Shown in pieces: positions 23,898 to 33,462 of a stretch of 64,000 nucleotides of DNA. Numbering within the stretch: position 1 is the first letter of the stretch; each line of letters opens with the position of its first letter. The stretch is from Clostridiaceae bacterium (GTDB taxonomy: Bacteria > Bacillota > Clostridia > Lachnospirales > Lachnospiraceae): assembly GCA_910575795.1 (NCBI GenBank), contig CAJTGE010000004.1:162842-226841 (forward strand). The letters run 5' to 3'. The translations under genes were made by a program, and so were the position numbers. The notes under the pieces are model-generated. The model searched no databases. It was not told the origin of the DNA and saw nothing but the letters and a program-made list of their open reading frames with translations.

Positions 23898-26615
23898 ATG
23901 AGTGAAAATAAAGAAAATAACACCGTACAGGAGCCTGCCGGCCGCAGGCGCCATGAAGTGCGTCCAGAAGTCTGGGCGGCGCTGAAGCAGATGGCAGAAG
24001 AAGACAAGGCCCAAAGAGAGCATAACGCAGCTTATGAAGACAAACAGCCGTCTGCCAGCCAGCAGCAGGAGAACCAGGAACCTGCCGGGCACAGACACCA
24101 TGAAGTGCGTCCGGAAGTCTGGGCGGCATTAGAGCAGATGGCAAAGGAGGAGGCTGAACGCGAGGAGGAGCCGGTATTCCAGGAACCTGCCTGGGAACCC
24201 GTCCGGGAACCTGCCCAGGAGCTGGTTATGGAAGAGCAGGCCGCCGCAGAACCGCCCGTGAAAGACCAGGAGCCCTCCATAGAATATGCAGAGCAGGCAG
24301 AGCCTGTCCAGGATGCCCAGGAGCCAGACAGGGATGAAGATAGTTCCCCCAGTGAACCCGCCCAGGAGCAGGAAGGCCGTCCGGCGGAAAACGGCGCCCC
24401 AGAGACTGCTGGCAAAGAGACAGGGGCAGCGGATAAAGAGCCCTCCCCTGGCGTCATGGAACACCAGGAGGCCCATGGATCTCCGGCACCGGAAGAAGGG
24501 AAAGCCGGACAGGGGCAGGAGGCCGCCAAACCAGACATACAGCAGGAAGAAGCCCACACGGACGGGGCGCAGCCCCAGGCGGACACAGCAAAGGAAGATG
24601 CCGGAAAGAAGGCCCGGGAACAGGCTGAAGCGGAGCAGGACGCAAAAGACGCCCGCAAAAAGAAAGACCGTGAAGGCGCTGATTTCCATAAAGACAGCCC
24701 GAAGGACCAGAAAGGCAGGGAGCAGAGGGCTAAGGGGCTGTTTGAGCGTATCCGCAATCTTGCAATGCGGGTATACCACCGTGTAAAGCATGCGGTAGAG
24801 CGGGCGATCGGGAGAGGCCGTATCCCAACCTTATCAAAGGTAAACGAGGCCGATTTTTCAAGGTCTGCCATGGATCCATCCAGAAAAAAGGATGATCCAT
24901 CTGTAGATAGAGCAACACAGGAAAAGAGCAAGGAAAAAGGAAGAGACTGGAAAGAACTGTTCTACCATGGGATCGCCAGGAGGATACTCGGGAAAGATGC
25001 TTATATGCATGCGATCCAGCAGAACGAGAAACAGGAGGCGCCCAGACAGGAAAAGGGCGCACAGGAGCAGAACAAGCAGGCACCAGAACAGAAAGAAAAC
25101 ACCGGGCAGGCAGAAAAAGTGCAGCCGGGCAGGACGGAACATCCTGGGAGCCAGGAAAAGCCGGAACGCTCTGAAAGCACCGAAGCCAAGGAACAGGGAA
25201 ATCAGGAAGAAAAGAAAGAAGTGCAGAGAGAACCGGAAGAAATGAAGGGAAAATTCAACGCACTCCATAAGATCATCACAAATGACCTGGAGGATAAGTA
25301 CTCAAATGCCAGAGAATCGAAAGAGGCATATCTGGATCATTACACAAAGCAGCTCCAGGAAAAACTGACAGAACTAAACCATGGTGAGCCGGTGCAGGTA
25401 TCGGCTTCAAGGGAAGATGAGAGACTGGAAATCCGTATCAACCATGAGCAGGAACAGTACGGAGGGTATCCCTCCTTCATGGGCTGCTCCATGATCCGGA
25501 TTGATATCGACAAACATCTGAACATCACTTCCGCTGAAGCGTTCGTTCCGATAAGACAGTCGGATGACGGCAAATTCATCGGGAGGAAGATTGACGTAAC
25601 TGAAACGCTCGGGGCATATATCGTTTCCGATCTGGCGAGGAATTTCCGGGAGGACTACAACCGGGGGGCGGAATCCTATAACCTCACGAGCAGGAATGAG
25701 TTTGAGAAGACGATGCATGATGCGGCGGCACAAGGCCGTGGCGGATTCACGATTGATAATATATCTTATTCGATATCGGTGAAAGACAACCAGATCCAGC
25801 TCAGCCAGGCCGACGGTGGGAAAGCATTCACGATCGCCATGGATGCAGGCTCCCAGAAATCCGATGCGGCAAGGGAAGCATATGAAGCAAAATCGCAGGA
25901 ATTACAGGACATCGAGAAAAAGCTGAAAGAAGTAAAAGATATCCGCAACGAAAAGGCCGCGGAACTGAGCCATCTGGCAACAAAGACGGAACAGGCAGCA
26001 GCAAAAGCATCGGAAGTGGAGCAGAGAGTCTGCGATATCAAGGATGCCTTGCGGAAGGTCGAAAACCAGATAGGCGGGAAGTATCCCGGAGCCCAGAAAA
26101 TGCAGGAGCTTAAGGAACAGCAGAAAGAGATCCTGAAAAACAGGGCATCGGCATTCAGGGAGAAGAACGCGACCAGGACGGAAGCAAACGTAGTCCGGGC
26201 GGATCGCGACAATATGGCCGACAGAGTAAAGGAACTGGATGAACATATTGCGGCACTGGAACAGAAAGCTGGCGCCATGAGGGATGCCTGCAGGGACGCG
26301 AAAGAGCAGTATGATAACGCGAACCTCGGGCAGAAAGAGATAGTCAGGGAAATTTACCAGGCGCATACAAAGAGCGCAATGGAGAGCCGGGAATCATCGA
26401 TCCGGGTCTTTGAGGAGATCCTGCCAGGGCAGAAGAATGAGCTTGGCGGAAATTTCAAACTGGAAGATTTAAACAAGGCCATGGAGGAAACTGGCAGAAC
26501 ATCCATGGAGGAAGCATTGAACGCCCAGTCAAGGGATATGCAGCACGAGCCGTCCATCGGTGAAGAACGCGAAGCCGGGCTGGAAGGCAGGGAGATGGGC
26601 GATGAGCTCGAATAA
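23898..26615 (+). CDS. Large charged coiled-coil protein of unknown function
   Basis: 905 residues starting after GAAGGGAG. The N-terminus holds two copies of an approximately 25-residue unit (HEVRPEVWAALKQMAEE at about 16 and again at about 64), which may be a short binding motif. Residues about 90-290 and 385-455 are low-complexity, rich in Glu, Gln, Pro, Ala and Lys. A basic helical segment (about 290-315: RNLAMRVYHRVKHAVER) and a globular domain (about 455-640) follow. The C-terminal 250 residues are a long coiled coil. No signal peptide is seen, so it is cytoplasmic or membrane-associated. Candidate roles include a scaffold or a transfer-related protein, but there is no relaxase motif (no HUH signature). 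It is a single-gene unit. Confidence 0.7.
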   Translation: MSENKENNTVQEPAGRRRHEVRPEVWAALKQMAEEDKAQREHNAAYEDKQPSASQQQENQEPAGHRHHEVRPEVWAALEQMAKEEAEREEEPVFQEPAWEPVREPAQELVMEEQAAAEPPVKDQEPSIEYAEQAEPVQDAQEPDRDEDSSPSEPAQEQEGRPAENGAPETAGKETGAADKEPSPGVMEHQEAHGSPAPEEGKAGQGQEAAKPDIQQEEAHTDGAQPQADTAKEDAGKKAREQAEAEQDAKDARKKKDREGADFHKDSPKDQKGREQRAKGLFERIRNLAMRVYHRVKHAVERAIGRGRIPTLSKVNEADFSRSAMDPSRKKDDPSVDRATQEKSKEKGRDWKELFYHGIARRILGKDAYMHAIQQNEKQEAPRQEKGAQEQNKQAPEQKENTGQAEKVQPGRTEHPGSQEKPERSESTEAKEQGNQEEKKEVQREPEEMKGKFNALHKIITNDLEDKYSNARESKEAYLDHYTKQLQEKLTELNHGEPVQVSASREDERLEIRINHEQEQYGGYPSFMGCSMIRIDIDKHLNITSAEAFVPIRQSDDGKFIGRKIDVTETLGAYIVSDLARNFREDYNRGAESYNLTSRNEFEKTMHDAAAQGRGGFTIDNISYSISVKDNQIQLSQADGGKAFTIAMDAGSQKSDAAREAYEAKSQELQDIEKKLKEVKDIRNEKAAELSHLATKTEQAAAKASEVEQRVCDIKDALRKVENQIGGKYPGAQKMQELKEQQKEILKNRASAFREKNATRTEANVVRADRDNMADRVKELDEHIAALEQKAGAMRDACRDAKEQYDNANLGQKEIVREIYQAHTKSAMESRESSIRVFEEILPGQKNELGGNFKLEDLNKAMEETGRTSMEEALNAQSRDMQHEPSIGEEREAGLEGREMGDELE

Positions 26616-26672
26616 TCCGGCCAAAGGATAAAAACAGCCCGGAAACGGGACCTAAAAATAAGCAGGATCAGA

Positions 26673-26679
26673 CATAATT
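26673..26679 (+). promoter_or_regulatory. CATAATT variant of the element motif
   Basis: GACATAATTTATTCAG upstream of the 26778 gene resembles the GACATACTTA copies at 14333 and 29066. It is a weaker match. Confidence 0.3.
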
Positions 26680-26777
26680 TATTCAGAGAGTAAGAACAGT
26701 CAGACTGGCGCTTTTTGTAAAGGACAGATCAACAGCAAGCAGGCGGCGCAGCAATAAAAGAAAGGAGAAACAAATCT

Positions 26778-27470
26778 ATGGAAGCCATGGATATTATCCG
26801 TGCCCTTTGGGACAAAGATGAGCACGGTGACAACCTCACTATGATCCAGTTCTCATTAGAGTACATGGACGAGCAGACCGGAGAAACCATCAAGCAAGTA
26901 AGTGAACTGACGACCAGGGACCCGTTGGTGTCCCTTGCCGATATCGGCGGATATACTACGATCCGGATTACCTATAAGTATAACAATGCCAGTGATTTCA
27001 ACCGCATGCGGATGATCGCAGAAGATTACTCACAGCTTATGACGGAGTTCATCCATTCCGGGGAGAAGGAAACGCCCGGCGTACCATGTCTCCGTGTGAT
27101 AGTAAAGCCAATGAGCATTACCGGCGCAATGATCGCGGCGGTAAACCCGATTTTTCATAACATTCAGCCACATGACCCTATGTACACGGAATGCAATGAG
27201 ATGCAGCTTTTATTCCTCCCGGACAGCGTTGGCTTTTATGAGTCGGCGGATCTTGACGAAAAAGCAATATCCGACCAGGTACGCGCTGAAATGACTGCGG
27301 AGCAGGCTGCAAAGCAGAACGCGAAGAAGAAACAGGAAGAAAAAGAAGCCTACCTGCAGGAGAGGGAAAAAGAAATGCAGAAGGCGCTTTCTGACGGCTA
27401 CGATATGCATGGCGGGCATGTAATCCAGAACGCCTACCATGGGTTCGGTAAGGACAGAGACAAACAGTGA
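26778..27470 (+). CDS. Hypothetical cytoplasmic protein with charged C-terminal helix
   Basis: 230 residues. AAAGGAG stands about 12 bases before the ATG; a second in-frame ATG at 26787 is possible. The first 160 residues look like a compact alpha/beta domain (MIQFSLEYMDEQTG, then VSLADIGGYTTIRITYKY, then MQLLFLPDSVGFYESA). Residues about 165-210 are a Lys/Glu/Gln/Ala helix. No known motif is visible. It is a single-gene unit with its own terminator. Confidence 0.7.
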   Translation: MEAMDIIRALWDKDEHGDNLTMIQFSLEYMDEQTGETIKQVSELTTRDPLVSLADIGGYTTIRITYKYNNASDFNRMRMIAEDYSQLMTEFIHSGEKETPGVPCLRVIVKPMSITGAMIAAVNPIFHNIQPHDPMYTECNEMQLLFLPDSVGFYESADLDEKAISDQVRAEMTAEQAAKQNAKKKQEEKEAYLQEREKEMQKALSDGYDMHGGHVIQNAYHGFGKDRDKQ

Positions 27471-27491
27471 TCTTAATTATACAGTGATGTG

Positions 27492-27528
27492 GGGAGCCTC
27501 CTGCTGTGGCGGGAGAGCTCCTTTTTTC
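27492..27528 (+). terminator. Intrinsic terminator after the 26778 gene
   Basis: GGAGCCTCC pairs with GGGAGAGCTCC and is followed by six T. Confidence 0.8.
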
Positions 27529-27610
27529 ATGCAAAAAACCCTTCCAGGGTGACGGTAAAGGCGCATACATATGCTGCTTCTATTTTGGCCGGAAAAGCAG
27601 CGGAATCACT

Positions 27611-27617
27611 CATACTA
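27611..27617 (+). promoter_or_regulatory. CATACTA motif
   Basis: Variant of the element-wide motif, about 90 bp before the start at 27704. Confidence 0.4.
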
Positions 27618-27670
27618 TTATCAGTACCGGAGTAACCGGAAGAAAGAAGGAAGGAGGAAGAAAAATATAG

Positions 27671-27695
27671 CAGGCAAAAGCCTGTGGTGTTTTTT
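27671..27695 (+). promoter_or_regulatory. Hairpin with T-run between a strong SD-like tract and the start
   Basis: CAGGCAAAAGCCTG is followed by GTGGTGTTTTTT, just before the start at 27704. A GGAAGGAGGAAG tract lies upstream of the hairpin. It could be an attenuator or a stem that brings the distant Shine-Dalgarno close to the ATG. Confidence 0.45.
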
Positions 27696-27703
27696 ATGGT
27701 TTT

Positions 27704-28123
27704 ATGATGAACATTATCAAGTACCAGGATTTTGAAAAAATCCTTAAGTACGCAAAAATCTACGGGCTTGCAAACAGAAGGGAGGATATCCTAAAACGGC
27801 ATGGTACGCTCCGTAAGATGGGCGGGAAATGTGTGCCTGACAGCGAGATCCAGCTTAGTGGAAAGGACGGGGAACTGTTCGGAAACCTTTGCCTGTACGC
27901 TGTTGCAAGTGCCAGTTCTGCTGGTGATGGAGTGACCCGTGAGGTGTGCCGTATTGTACGGGAACATTCCGGCCTGCTGACACAGTATGACCGGGCTTCC
28001 GCTTTGGCGGTCACTGACCTGTTAAAGAATCCCCGGAAGGGAGATGGCTGCCCGTTTTATCAGCTTTATAAATATCTCGAAGAAGGAGGCTGCGGGACAG
28101 AAGGCCCGCAAGACAGAACATGA
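27704..28123 (+). CDS. Hypothetical protein
   Basis: 139 residues. Two adjacent ATGs (27704, 27707) have no close ribosome site, but GGAAGGAGGAAG lies about 45 bases upstream beyond a hairpin. The product is helical and basic to neutral (FEKILKYAKIYGLANRREDILKRHG, then YDRASALAVTDLLKNP). No family is recognised. It overlaps the next gene by ATGA, so the two are translationally coupled. Confidence 0.6.
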   Translation: MMNIIKYQDFEKILKYAKIYGLANRREDILKRHGTLRKMGGKCVPDSEIQLSGKDGELFGNLCLYAVASASSAGDGVTREVCRIVREHSGLLTQYDRASALAVTDLLKNPRKGDGCPFYQLYKYLEEGGCGTEGPQDRT

Positions 28124-29019
28124 GAAAAAGAATGATCAGGATGGCCGTACTCGGCTGTGCATTTGCGCTGTTGCTTACCCATATAAGCGCTGCCGCAGCG
28201 CCAAGGACAGAACAGGCGACAGAAGCCGATGCTGGAGAGACTGCGCCGGATACGGGAGAGGATGTGGACACAGCCGATACGGAAGACAGCATGGCTGAAT
28301 CTGACGAACCCAGAGAAACAATGGAACCGGGAGATTCTGAGTCCGACGAAGGCAGAGAAACCGCAGAAGCCGGGGATGATGATGAGAATGATGGCCCGGA
28401 AGTAACAAGCGACACAGAAGGGAGCGCCGTAGATATCGGCGGGCAGGAACGGAAGACAGCAGAGCAACTGAGGACAGAAAAAGGCAGCAGCGTAATGGCG
28501 GCCATGGACGGGGCTGATAGCGGGGGAGACCTGGATGTGGATTTGGAGGATGATGATATGGAATATGACGAAGACGAGGAAGAGGAGAAACATTCCTATA
28601 CTGCACCAGAGGACAGCCGGCATGCGAATGTGAGTTTTTCCTTTGTACAGGCTTCTGCCTCCGCCTATTTCTCGAAACTCACCTATCCGCTAACACTGAG
28701 CCTCAAAGAAGTGGATACCGGAGACAGAGTTACGCTTACAGTTAAGTCAGAAGGGCAGATCCTGGAGGTTGAGAAGGGTGATTACGCCGTAACTTCCATA
28801 AAAGACAGTGGGAGAATCCCGTTATCCGTGGCTGGGGATACGCTCCATATCTATGACAATACGGAGTATTCGGTTAGGTTCGCGGCGAACAATGCGCTGA
28901 AAATGTTCACGGATTTTCTTGCGGATAACATTTTTTTGGTGTGTTTCTTTGCTTTTGCCGCGCTGTTTTATAAAGAGGTCATCATCCCAAGGTTCGCAAG
29001 CGATATCCGGAGGAAATAA
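28120..29019 (+). CDS. Exported acidic membrane protein
   Basis: 299 residues. A signal peptide (about 1-26: ALLLTHISAAAA) is followed by some 140 very acidic residues (Glu, Asp, Thr, Ser), a beta-rich domain (about 165-255: VSFSFVQASASAYFSKLTYPLTLSLKEV), and one membrane helix near the C-terminus (NIFLVCFFAFAALFY) with a short basic tail. The topology predicts an outer domain held by a C-terminal anchor. An acidic linker of this kind can span the cell wall. It overlaps the previous gene by four bases. It may belong with the other surface proteins of the element; the function is unknown. Confidence 0.7.
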   Translation: MRKRMIRMAVLGCAFALLLTHISAAAAPRTEQATEADAGETAPDTGEDVDTADTEDSMAESDEPRETMEPGDSESDEGRETAEAGDDDENDGPEVTSDTEGSAVDIGGQERKTAEQLRTEKGSSVMAAMDGADSGGDLDVDLEDDDMEYDEDEEEEKHSYTAPEDSRHANVSFSFVQASASAYFSKLTYPLTLSLKEVDTGDRVTLTVKSEGQILEVEKGDYAVTSIKDSGRIPLSVAGDTLHIYDNTEYSVRFAANNALKMFTDFLADNIFLVCFFAFAALFYKEVIIPRFASDIRRK

Positions 29020-29023
29020 GGTA

Positions 29024-29044
29024 AAAAAATGCTATCCGCAGAAA
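29024..29044 (+). repeat. Single copy of the CTATCCGCAGAAA repeat
   Basis: AAAAAATGCTATCCGCAGAA lies in the short gap before topB, followed 22 bp later by a CATACTT motif. Confidence 0.5.
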
Positions 29045-29065
29045 CCTTGTGCTGAAAATATCAGA

Positions 29066-29072
29066 CATACTT
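29066..29072 (+). promoter_or_regulatory. CATACTT motif ahead of topB
   Basis: ATCAGACATACTTA is almost identical to the copy ahead of the parM-like gene (14333). Confidence 0.5.
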
Positions 29073-29111
29073 ACCGCGAATCCTAAAAAAATCATTGCGA
29101 GGTGATAAACA

Positions 29112-31523
29112 GTGAAGTACTTATTTATAGCGGAAAAAGCGGATGTCATGAAGAAAGTGGAGGCTGTCTATAAGAAATACCAAACGCAGATCGCAAGTTC
29201 CATCGGGGAGATCGACTTTGTTGCCCTGACCGGGCATGTGTGCCGCTACCTGGAACCCAGGGAATACCCGGACTGGCAGGGGCAGAAGTGGCATGAAATG
29301 AACCTGCCACTGGTACCCTCCAGCTTTGAAGTGACAGAGATCGATAACGATTTCAAGAAAAAGAAACTGAGTGGTGTCAAGGCCGCCTTAAAAGACAACC
29401 ATTATGACGGCATCATCGTCGGCACGGACGCTGATACGGAAGGGAACGGTATCTACTACCTGCTGTGCCAGAAGCTGAAGTTGAAAAAATACAAGACGTT
29501 CCGGTTCTATGAGGAATCCCTGACGGAGAAGGAGATCCTGAAATCCCTGTCTACAATGACAGACTTTTACCGGAACCCCCGTGACCTGCAGATGACGGAC
29601 GCATTCCTTTTACGGAGCCGTTTCGACTGGCTGTTGGGGATGAACAGCACGATTGCCGTGACCAGGAAGGCCAATACGCTCTTTAAGGTTGGGCGCGTCA
29701 AGGCAGAGACCATGAACATCGTGTATGAGAACAGCAGTGCCTGCGACAACTTCGTCCCACACTCCGATTACGAAGTGCATGCGGTCTACCAGGATGGTTT
29801 TCCCGGCATGATGATGGACGGCGGGAAGCCCATGTCCTTTGAAAAACAGTCGGACGCGCAGCAGTATATCACGGATAACTTATCCGGGGTAAGCCAGGCG
29901 GCAGTCAAAGCTGTTGAGCGCAAAAGGGTAAAGACTGCCCCGCCCCAGCTTTACAAACTCTCCACCCTGCAGGCGGATGCCGGTTCCAAGTTCAACCTCT
30001 CCCCCCAGCAGGTTCTGGATTATGTACAGTCCCTGTATGAGAAAGGATATGTGTCCTATCCCCGTACTGACGGCGAGTATATCTCATCCCAGAAAGCAAA
30101 AGAACTGCCGGCACTGGTAAAAGCAGCGGAAAAGGTGCCGGAGCTGGCACCTTTTATCCAAAAATTCCAGAAAGCAGATCTGGAACGGGCTCTTAATAAC
30201 AAACGGTTTGTCAATGATGAGGAAGTAAAGAAGGCATCCCATGATGCGCTCCTGCCGACAGCTGTAAACTTCAACTTGAGTTCCCTGCAGCCCATGGAAC
30301 AGGAGATTTATTCCCTGATCTGCAAGCGCCTGATCGTACAGTTCTTTAAGGAGCTGGAAGAGGAAAAAACTGTGCTGGATGCGGAAGCGGGCGGCATGAC
30401 CTTCCATTCAACCGGGAGCATCGTGACAGATCCGGGCTGGACGGCACTGATTCCCAAAAAGAACAGCACGGCGGATGTGATCCCAGCCGGAATCAAGAAG
30501 GGAGACAGCCTTACCGTGGACTCCTTTACCGCCCATGAGAAGAAGGCCTCACCGCCTAAACGGCTTACCCTGGCAACCCTGGTTTCCGCTATGGAGGGGA
30601 TCGCCAAATTCGTGTCTGATAAAACACTGAAAAAAGTGTTCGTCCAGGCAAAGGGCATCGGCACTCCAGCGACGAGGGGCGCGATCATCAATGACCTGAT
30701 CACTTCCGGGTATATCGAAGCAAGAGGAAAGAGCAACCTCCTCTATATCACGGAAAGCGGGAAAGACTACATCAAAATGCTGTCCCCCTTAAGCATCATT
30801 AAGCCGGAACAGGCGGCTGAGTGGGAAAGTTATTTCCAGGCTGTCAAGACCGGGGCAATGACGCTGGAGGAGGGCGAAAAGCTCTGTTTCGGATATGTGT
30901 ACGATATGATCAATGAGGTCAACAAAATGCCGGATGCACCAAGGAGCGCAGCAGGGAAAAAGACGGATTACCTCTGTCCGTACTGCAAAAAGCCTATCGT
31001 GGATGGCAAATGGAGCTACCAGTGCGAGGGCTATAAGACGGACTGCAATTTCTACGTCAATAAGGCGGATGGGAAATTCACGGAAAGACACTTGGCAGAA
31101 CTCTTGAAGAATGGGAAGACCAAGGTGATCAAAAAGATCGTGCATTCCCAGAAGACGAGGAAGGACTATGACGCAGCCGTCGTGCTGCAGCCAAAGGGTT
31201 CCCAGTATGCGACCCAGATGGAGATGCCAGGCTCTGGGAACACAATGGATTATGCCTGCCCATACTGCCAAAAGTCTATTGTGGATGACAGATGGAGCTA
31301 CCACTGCGAAGACTATAAGACAGGCTGTAATTTCTCCGTTAACAAGGCTGATGGGAAATTCACGGAAAAACATCTGGCGGAGCTTTTAAGGAATGGGAAA
31401 ACCAAAGTGATCAAGAAAATCGCCCATTCCCAGAAGACAGGAAAGGACTATGACGCGGCTGTTGTACTGCAGCCGAAGGGATCCCAGTATGCGACTCAGA
31501 TGGAATTTCCAAAGACTGACTAG
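29112..31523 (+). CDS. topB: DNA topoisomerase III (type IA)
   Basis: 803 residues from a GTG start preceded by GAGGTGAT. The Toprim domain is at the N-terminus (FIAEKAD, then VGTDADTEGNG with the metal-binding acids near residue 101). The catalytic Tyr lies in YVSYPRTDGEYIS near residue 317. The last 190 residues are two near-identical units of about 94 residues, each with a CPYCKK/CPYCQK zinc-finger-like start and a later CEGYKTDCNF pair. Type IA topoisomerases unlink single-stranded or catenated DNA. Plasmid and ICE copies serve decatenation and transfer. This copy fits the element's replication set and has its own CATACTT motif. Confidence 0.95.
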   Translation: MKYLFIAEKADVMKKVEAVYKKYQTQIASSIGEIDFVALTGHVCRYLEPREYPDWQGQKWHEMNLPLVPSSFEVTEIDNDFKKKKLSGVKAALKDNHYDGIIVGTDADTEGNGIYYLLCQKLKLKKYKTFRFYEESLTEKEILKSLSTMTDFYRNPRDLQMTDAFLLRSRFDWLLGMNSTIAVTRKANTLFKVGRVKAETMNIVYENSSACDNFVPHSDYEVHAVYQDGFPGMMMDGGKPMSFEKQSDAQQYITDNLSGVSQAAVKAVERKRVKTAPPQLYKLSTLQADAGSKFNLSPQQVLDYVQSLYEKGYVSYPRTDGEYISSQKAKELPALVKAAEKVPELAPFIQKFQKADLERALNNKRFVNDEEVKKASHDALLPTAVNFNLSSLQPMEQEIYSLICKRLIVQFFKELEEEKTVLDAEAGGMTFHSTGSIVTDPGWTALIPKKNSTADVIPAGIKKGDSLTVDSFTAHEKKASPPKRLTLATLVSAMEGIAKFVSDKTLKKVFVQAKGIGTPATRGAIINDLITSGYIEARGKSNLLYITESGKDYIKMLSPLSIIKPEQAAEWESYFQAVKTGAMTLEEGEKLCFGYVYDMINEVNKMPDAPRSAAGKKTDYLCPYCKKPIVDGKWSYQCEGYKTDCNFYVNKADGKFTERHLAELLKNGKTKVIKKIVHSQKTRKDYDAAVVLQPKGSQYATQMEMPGSGNTMDYACPYCQKSIVDDRWSYHCEDYKTGCNFSVNKADGKFTEKHLAELLRNGKTKVIKKIAHSQKTGKDYDAAVVLQPKGSQYATQMEFPKTD
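30976..31510 (+). repeat. About 282-bp tandem duplication at the topB 3' end
   Basis: The unit from about 30976 and the unit from about 31258 encode nearly the same 94 residues, a zinc-binding module plus a basic helix. Confidence 0.8.
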
Positions 31524-31699
31524 GGTGCGGTCGGAGATAAGTCCAGTAAATCCGGCGGGATAAGCAAATCCGGCAGATCCGGGAAATAACCAGATTCAAA
31601 CAGCGATGGCCGGTCAGAAAAGCCACAGAGCCATGACATCACGGCCAGCCTGCTGATTTTATAAAAAAATAAAAATGAAGGGAAAAAGGAGGATTTTTC

Positions 31700-33400
31700 A
31701 TGAAAAAGAGATATTTATTACTTGCAGCCGCTATCGCCGTAACTTCTATTGCGGCTTCCGGCTGTAAGAAAAAGGAGCCGGAACCTGCAGGCCCCGTGGA
31801 ACAGGCACTGACTGCTGTAACCGTCAATGACCTGAAATCCGGATGCTACTATGTAAAAAACGGTGGGGACTTTTATGAACTCCCCACAGAAGGCATGAAT
31901 TTTGACCCGTCAAGGCCTGCGGAGACAACTACGATGCTCCCCAATGGAATCATCAAGAAGGATGCCAACCGTATCATTGACTTCGTTTACAAGGACAACG
32001 CAATCCCGACTCTCTACAAGAATGACCAGCTGGTGTTCAAGGCATCCGGGAATGTCCCTTCCTTTACTTGGGAGAGGTTCAACGACCAGGGCTACTCCAT
32101 CGGGCTTTACGGGCTCAGTGCATCCTCGGCAGGGAAGATCCAGTTCGAGAGCGGGAAGTCTGGGAATGACACTACATCCAGCATCACTTCAGCCATCGCT
32201 GCCAGTCTTGCGGACGGCATGACCCTGAATAACGGATTTGTGCTGGATAAGGTCAACGGAGCATCTTTAAACGGCGACAACCTGCGGAACGGCGGAATCG
32301 TAGCTGGGCTTACCAAGGATGCCATCGCCAACTGCGATCTGTATGTCGGGACGACACTGATCTCCGCCTCCGCTATCACAGATATGAGGGCTTTCACGTC
32401 CTTTGAGCTGTACACCACGGATCTTTACAGCAATTCCCCGGACGGGTATGCGATCGTCGATATTCCGGACTACTTAAAATCCGGGTATTACTACATCAAC
32501 AATGCCGGGCTGGTGAAATACTACAACGTGGAACGGGGGACAGATACAAATGACATCAAGATGGATGAGCCCTACTACTACGAGGACAACAGTGGCAATG
32601 TGATGACCTACTATGAATACATGGAAAAAACTGGAGCAATCAACCAGAACACAGAGATCAGCGGAGGCGCTTCCTCCCTGGATGACACACCGGACGTCAT
32701 GGATTTTAACACTGACGTTACGCAGTATGGTCTCACATTCAACATTGCTTACAAGTACCAAACGAAAGAAGATGAGACTGTTGCGAAGCAGATCGGCAAC
32801 TTCCCACGTGTCGTCCTGGTATCACCGACCGGGACAGCTACGGAGCTGGCTTCCAAGGGAAATGGTACGGATGACGAGTGGAACCATATGAGCAGCACTG
32901 TGGAAGGGGCAGTAGCCGGAACCTGGCAGCTGAGGTTCTACAATTTCGAGAAACTGTACCGCACGGTCAGCACGGATATCGCCAGTGGTAATGCCAAGTC
33001 CTTCGTCCAGTCCGGAAGCAGTGGGCAGATCACGGTACACTATGATGAATCCCCTGCCGCCCACGACATCACCATTACCTGGCAGAACAAAGATCATGCG
33101 GCCACTGTATCGATCCAGGCACCGGACGGCACGGAATATACCAAAGAGAAGACTCCTGGCAACCTGATGCTGGATGAGTATGGAAAGATCGTATTCAAGC
33201 TGCCGAACCTGATCAACGGCGACTACCAGTTCCGGATCCAGGGTACAGACCTTGGCCGTGTATGGGTAGATGATGAGGAATCCGTCTCACTGGACAGCAG
33301 CACCGGTCCAGTCAATGAGACAGAGACCGAAAATGAGACTGAAGCAGAGACAGAAGCACCTGAAACAGAAGCTGCCGGGGGGCCGACAGCTCGGGAATAA
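31700..33400 (+). CDS. Predicted lipoprotein, extracellular
   Basis: 566 residues starting after AAAAAGGAGG. The signal peptide ends in a lipobox (IAASGC, Cys near 22), so the protein should be lipid-anchored on the outer face of the membrane. The body is beta-rich with repeated YLKSGYYYINN-type motifs (about 35-50 and again about 255-270). A later domain (about 335-545) contains VVLVSPTGTATELAS and GTWQLRFYNFEKL, reminiscent of a jelly-roll such as the proprotein-convertase P-domain. The tail is Glu/Thr-rich. No enzyme motif is visible. It lies downstream of topB and ahead of a small membrane protein, in the element's surface block. Confidence 0.75.
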   Translation: MKKRYLLLAAAIAVTSIAASGCKKKEPEPAGPVEQALTAVTVNDLKSGCYYVKNGGDFYELPTEGMNFDPSRPAETTTMLPNGIIKKDANRIIDFVYKDNAIPTLYKNDQLVFKASGNVPSFTWERFNDQGYSIGLYGLSASSAGKIQFESGKSGNDTTSSITSAIAASLADGMTLNNGFVLDKVNGASLNGDNLRNGGIVAGLTKDAIANCDLYVGTTLISASAITDMRAFTSFELYTTDLYSNSPDGYAIVDIPDYLKSGYYYINNAGLVKYYNVERGTDTNDIKMDEPYYYEDNSGNVMTYYEYMEKTGAINQNTEISGGASSLDDTPDVMDFNTDVTQYGLTFNIAYKYQTKEDETVAKQIGNFPRVVLVSPTGTATELASKGNGTDDEWNHMSSTVEGAVAGTWQLRFYNFEKLYRTVSTDIASGNAKSFVQSGSSGQITVHYDESPAAHDITITWQNKDHAATVSIQAPDGTEYTKEKTPGNLMLDEYGKIVFKLPNLINGDYQFRIQGTDLGRVWVDDEESVSLDSSTGPVNETETENETEAETEAPETEAAGGPTARE

Positions 33401-33462
33401 GCGGCAAGGAGGCGTGTCTTTTAAATAACGGATTATCCATCCTGGCCAATGTCATTACAGCG

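Noticed and set aside
23898..26615. Relaxase/mobilisation protein
   Set aside because: Size and coiled coil would fit, but there is no HUH motif or catalytic Tyr pattern.
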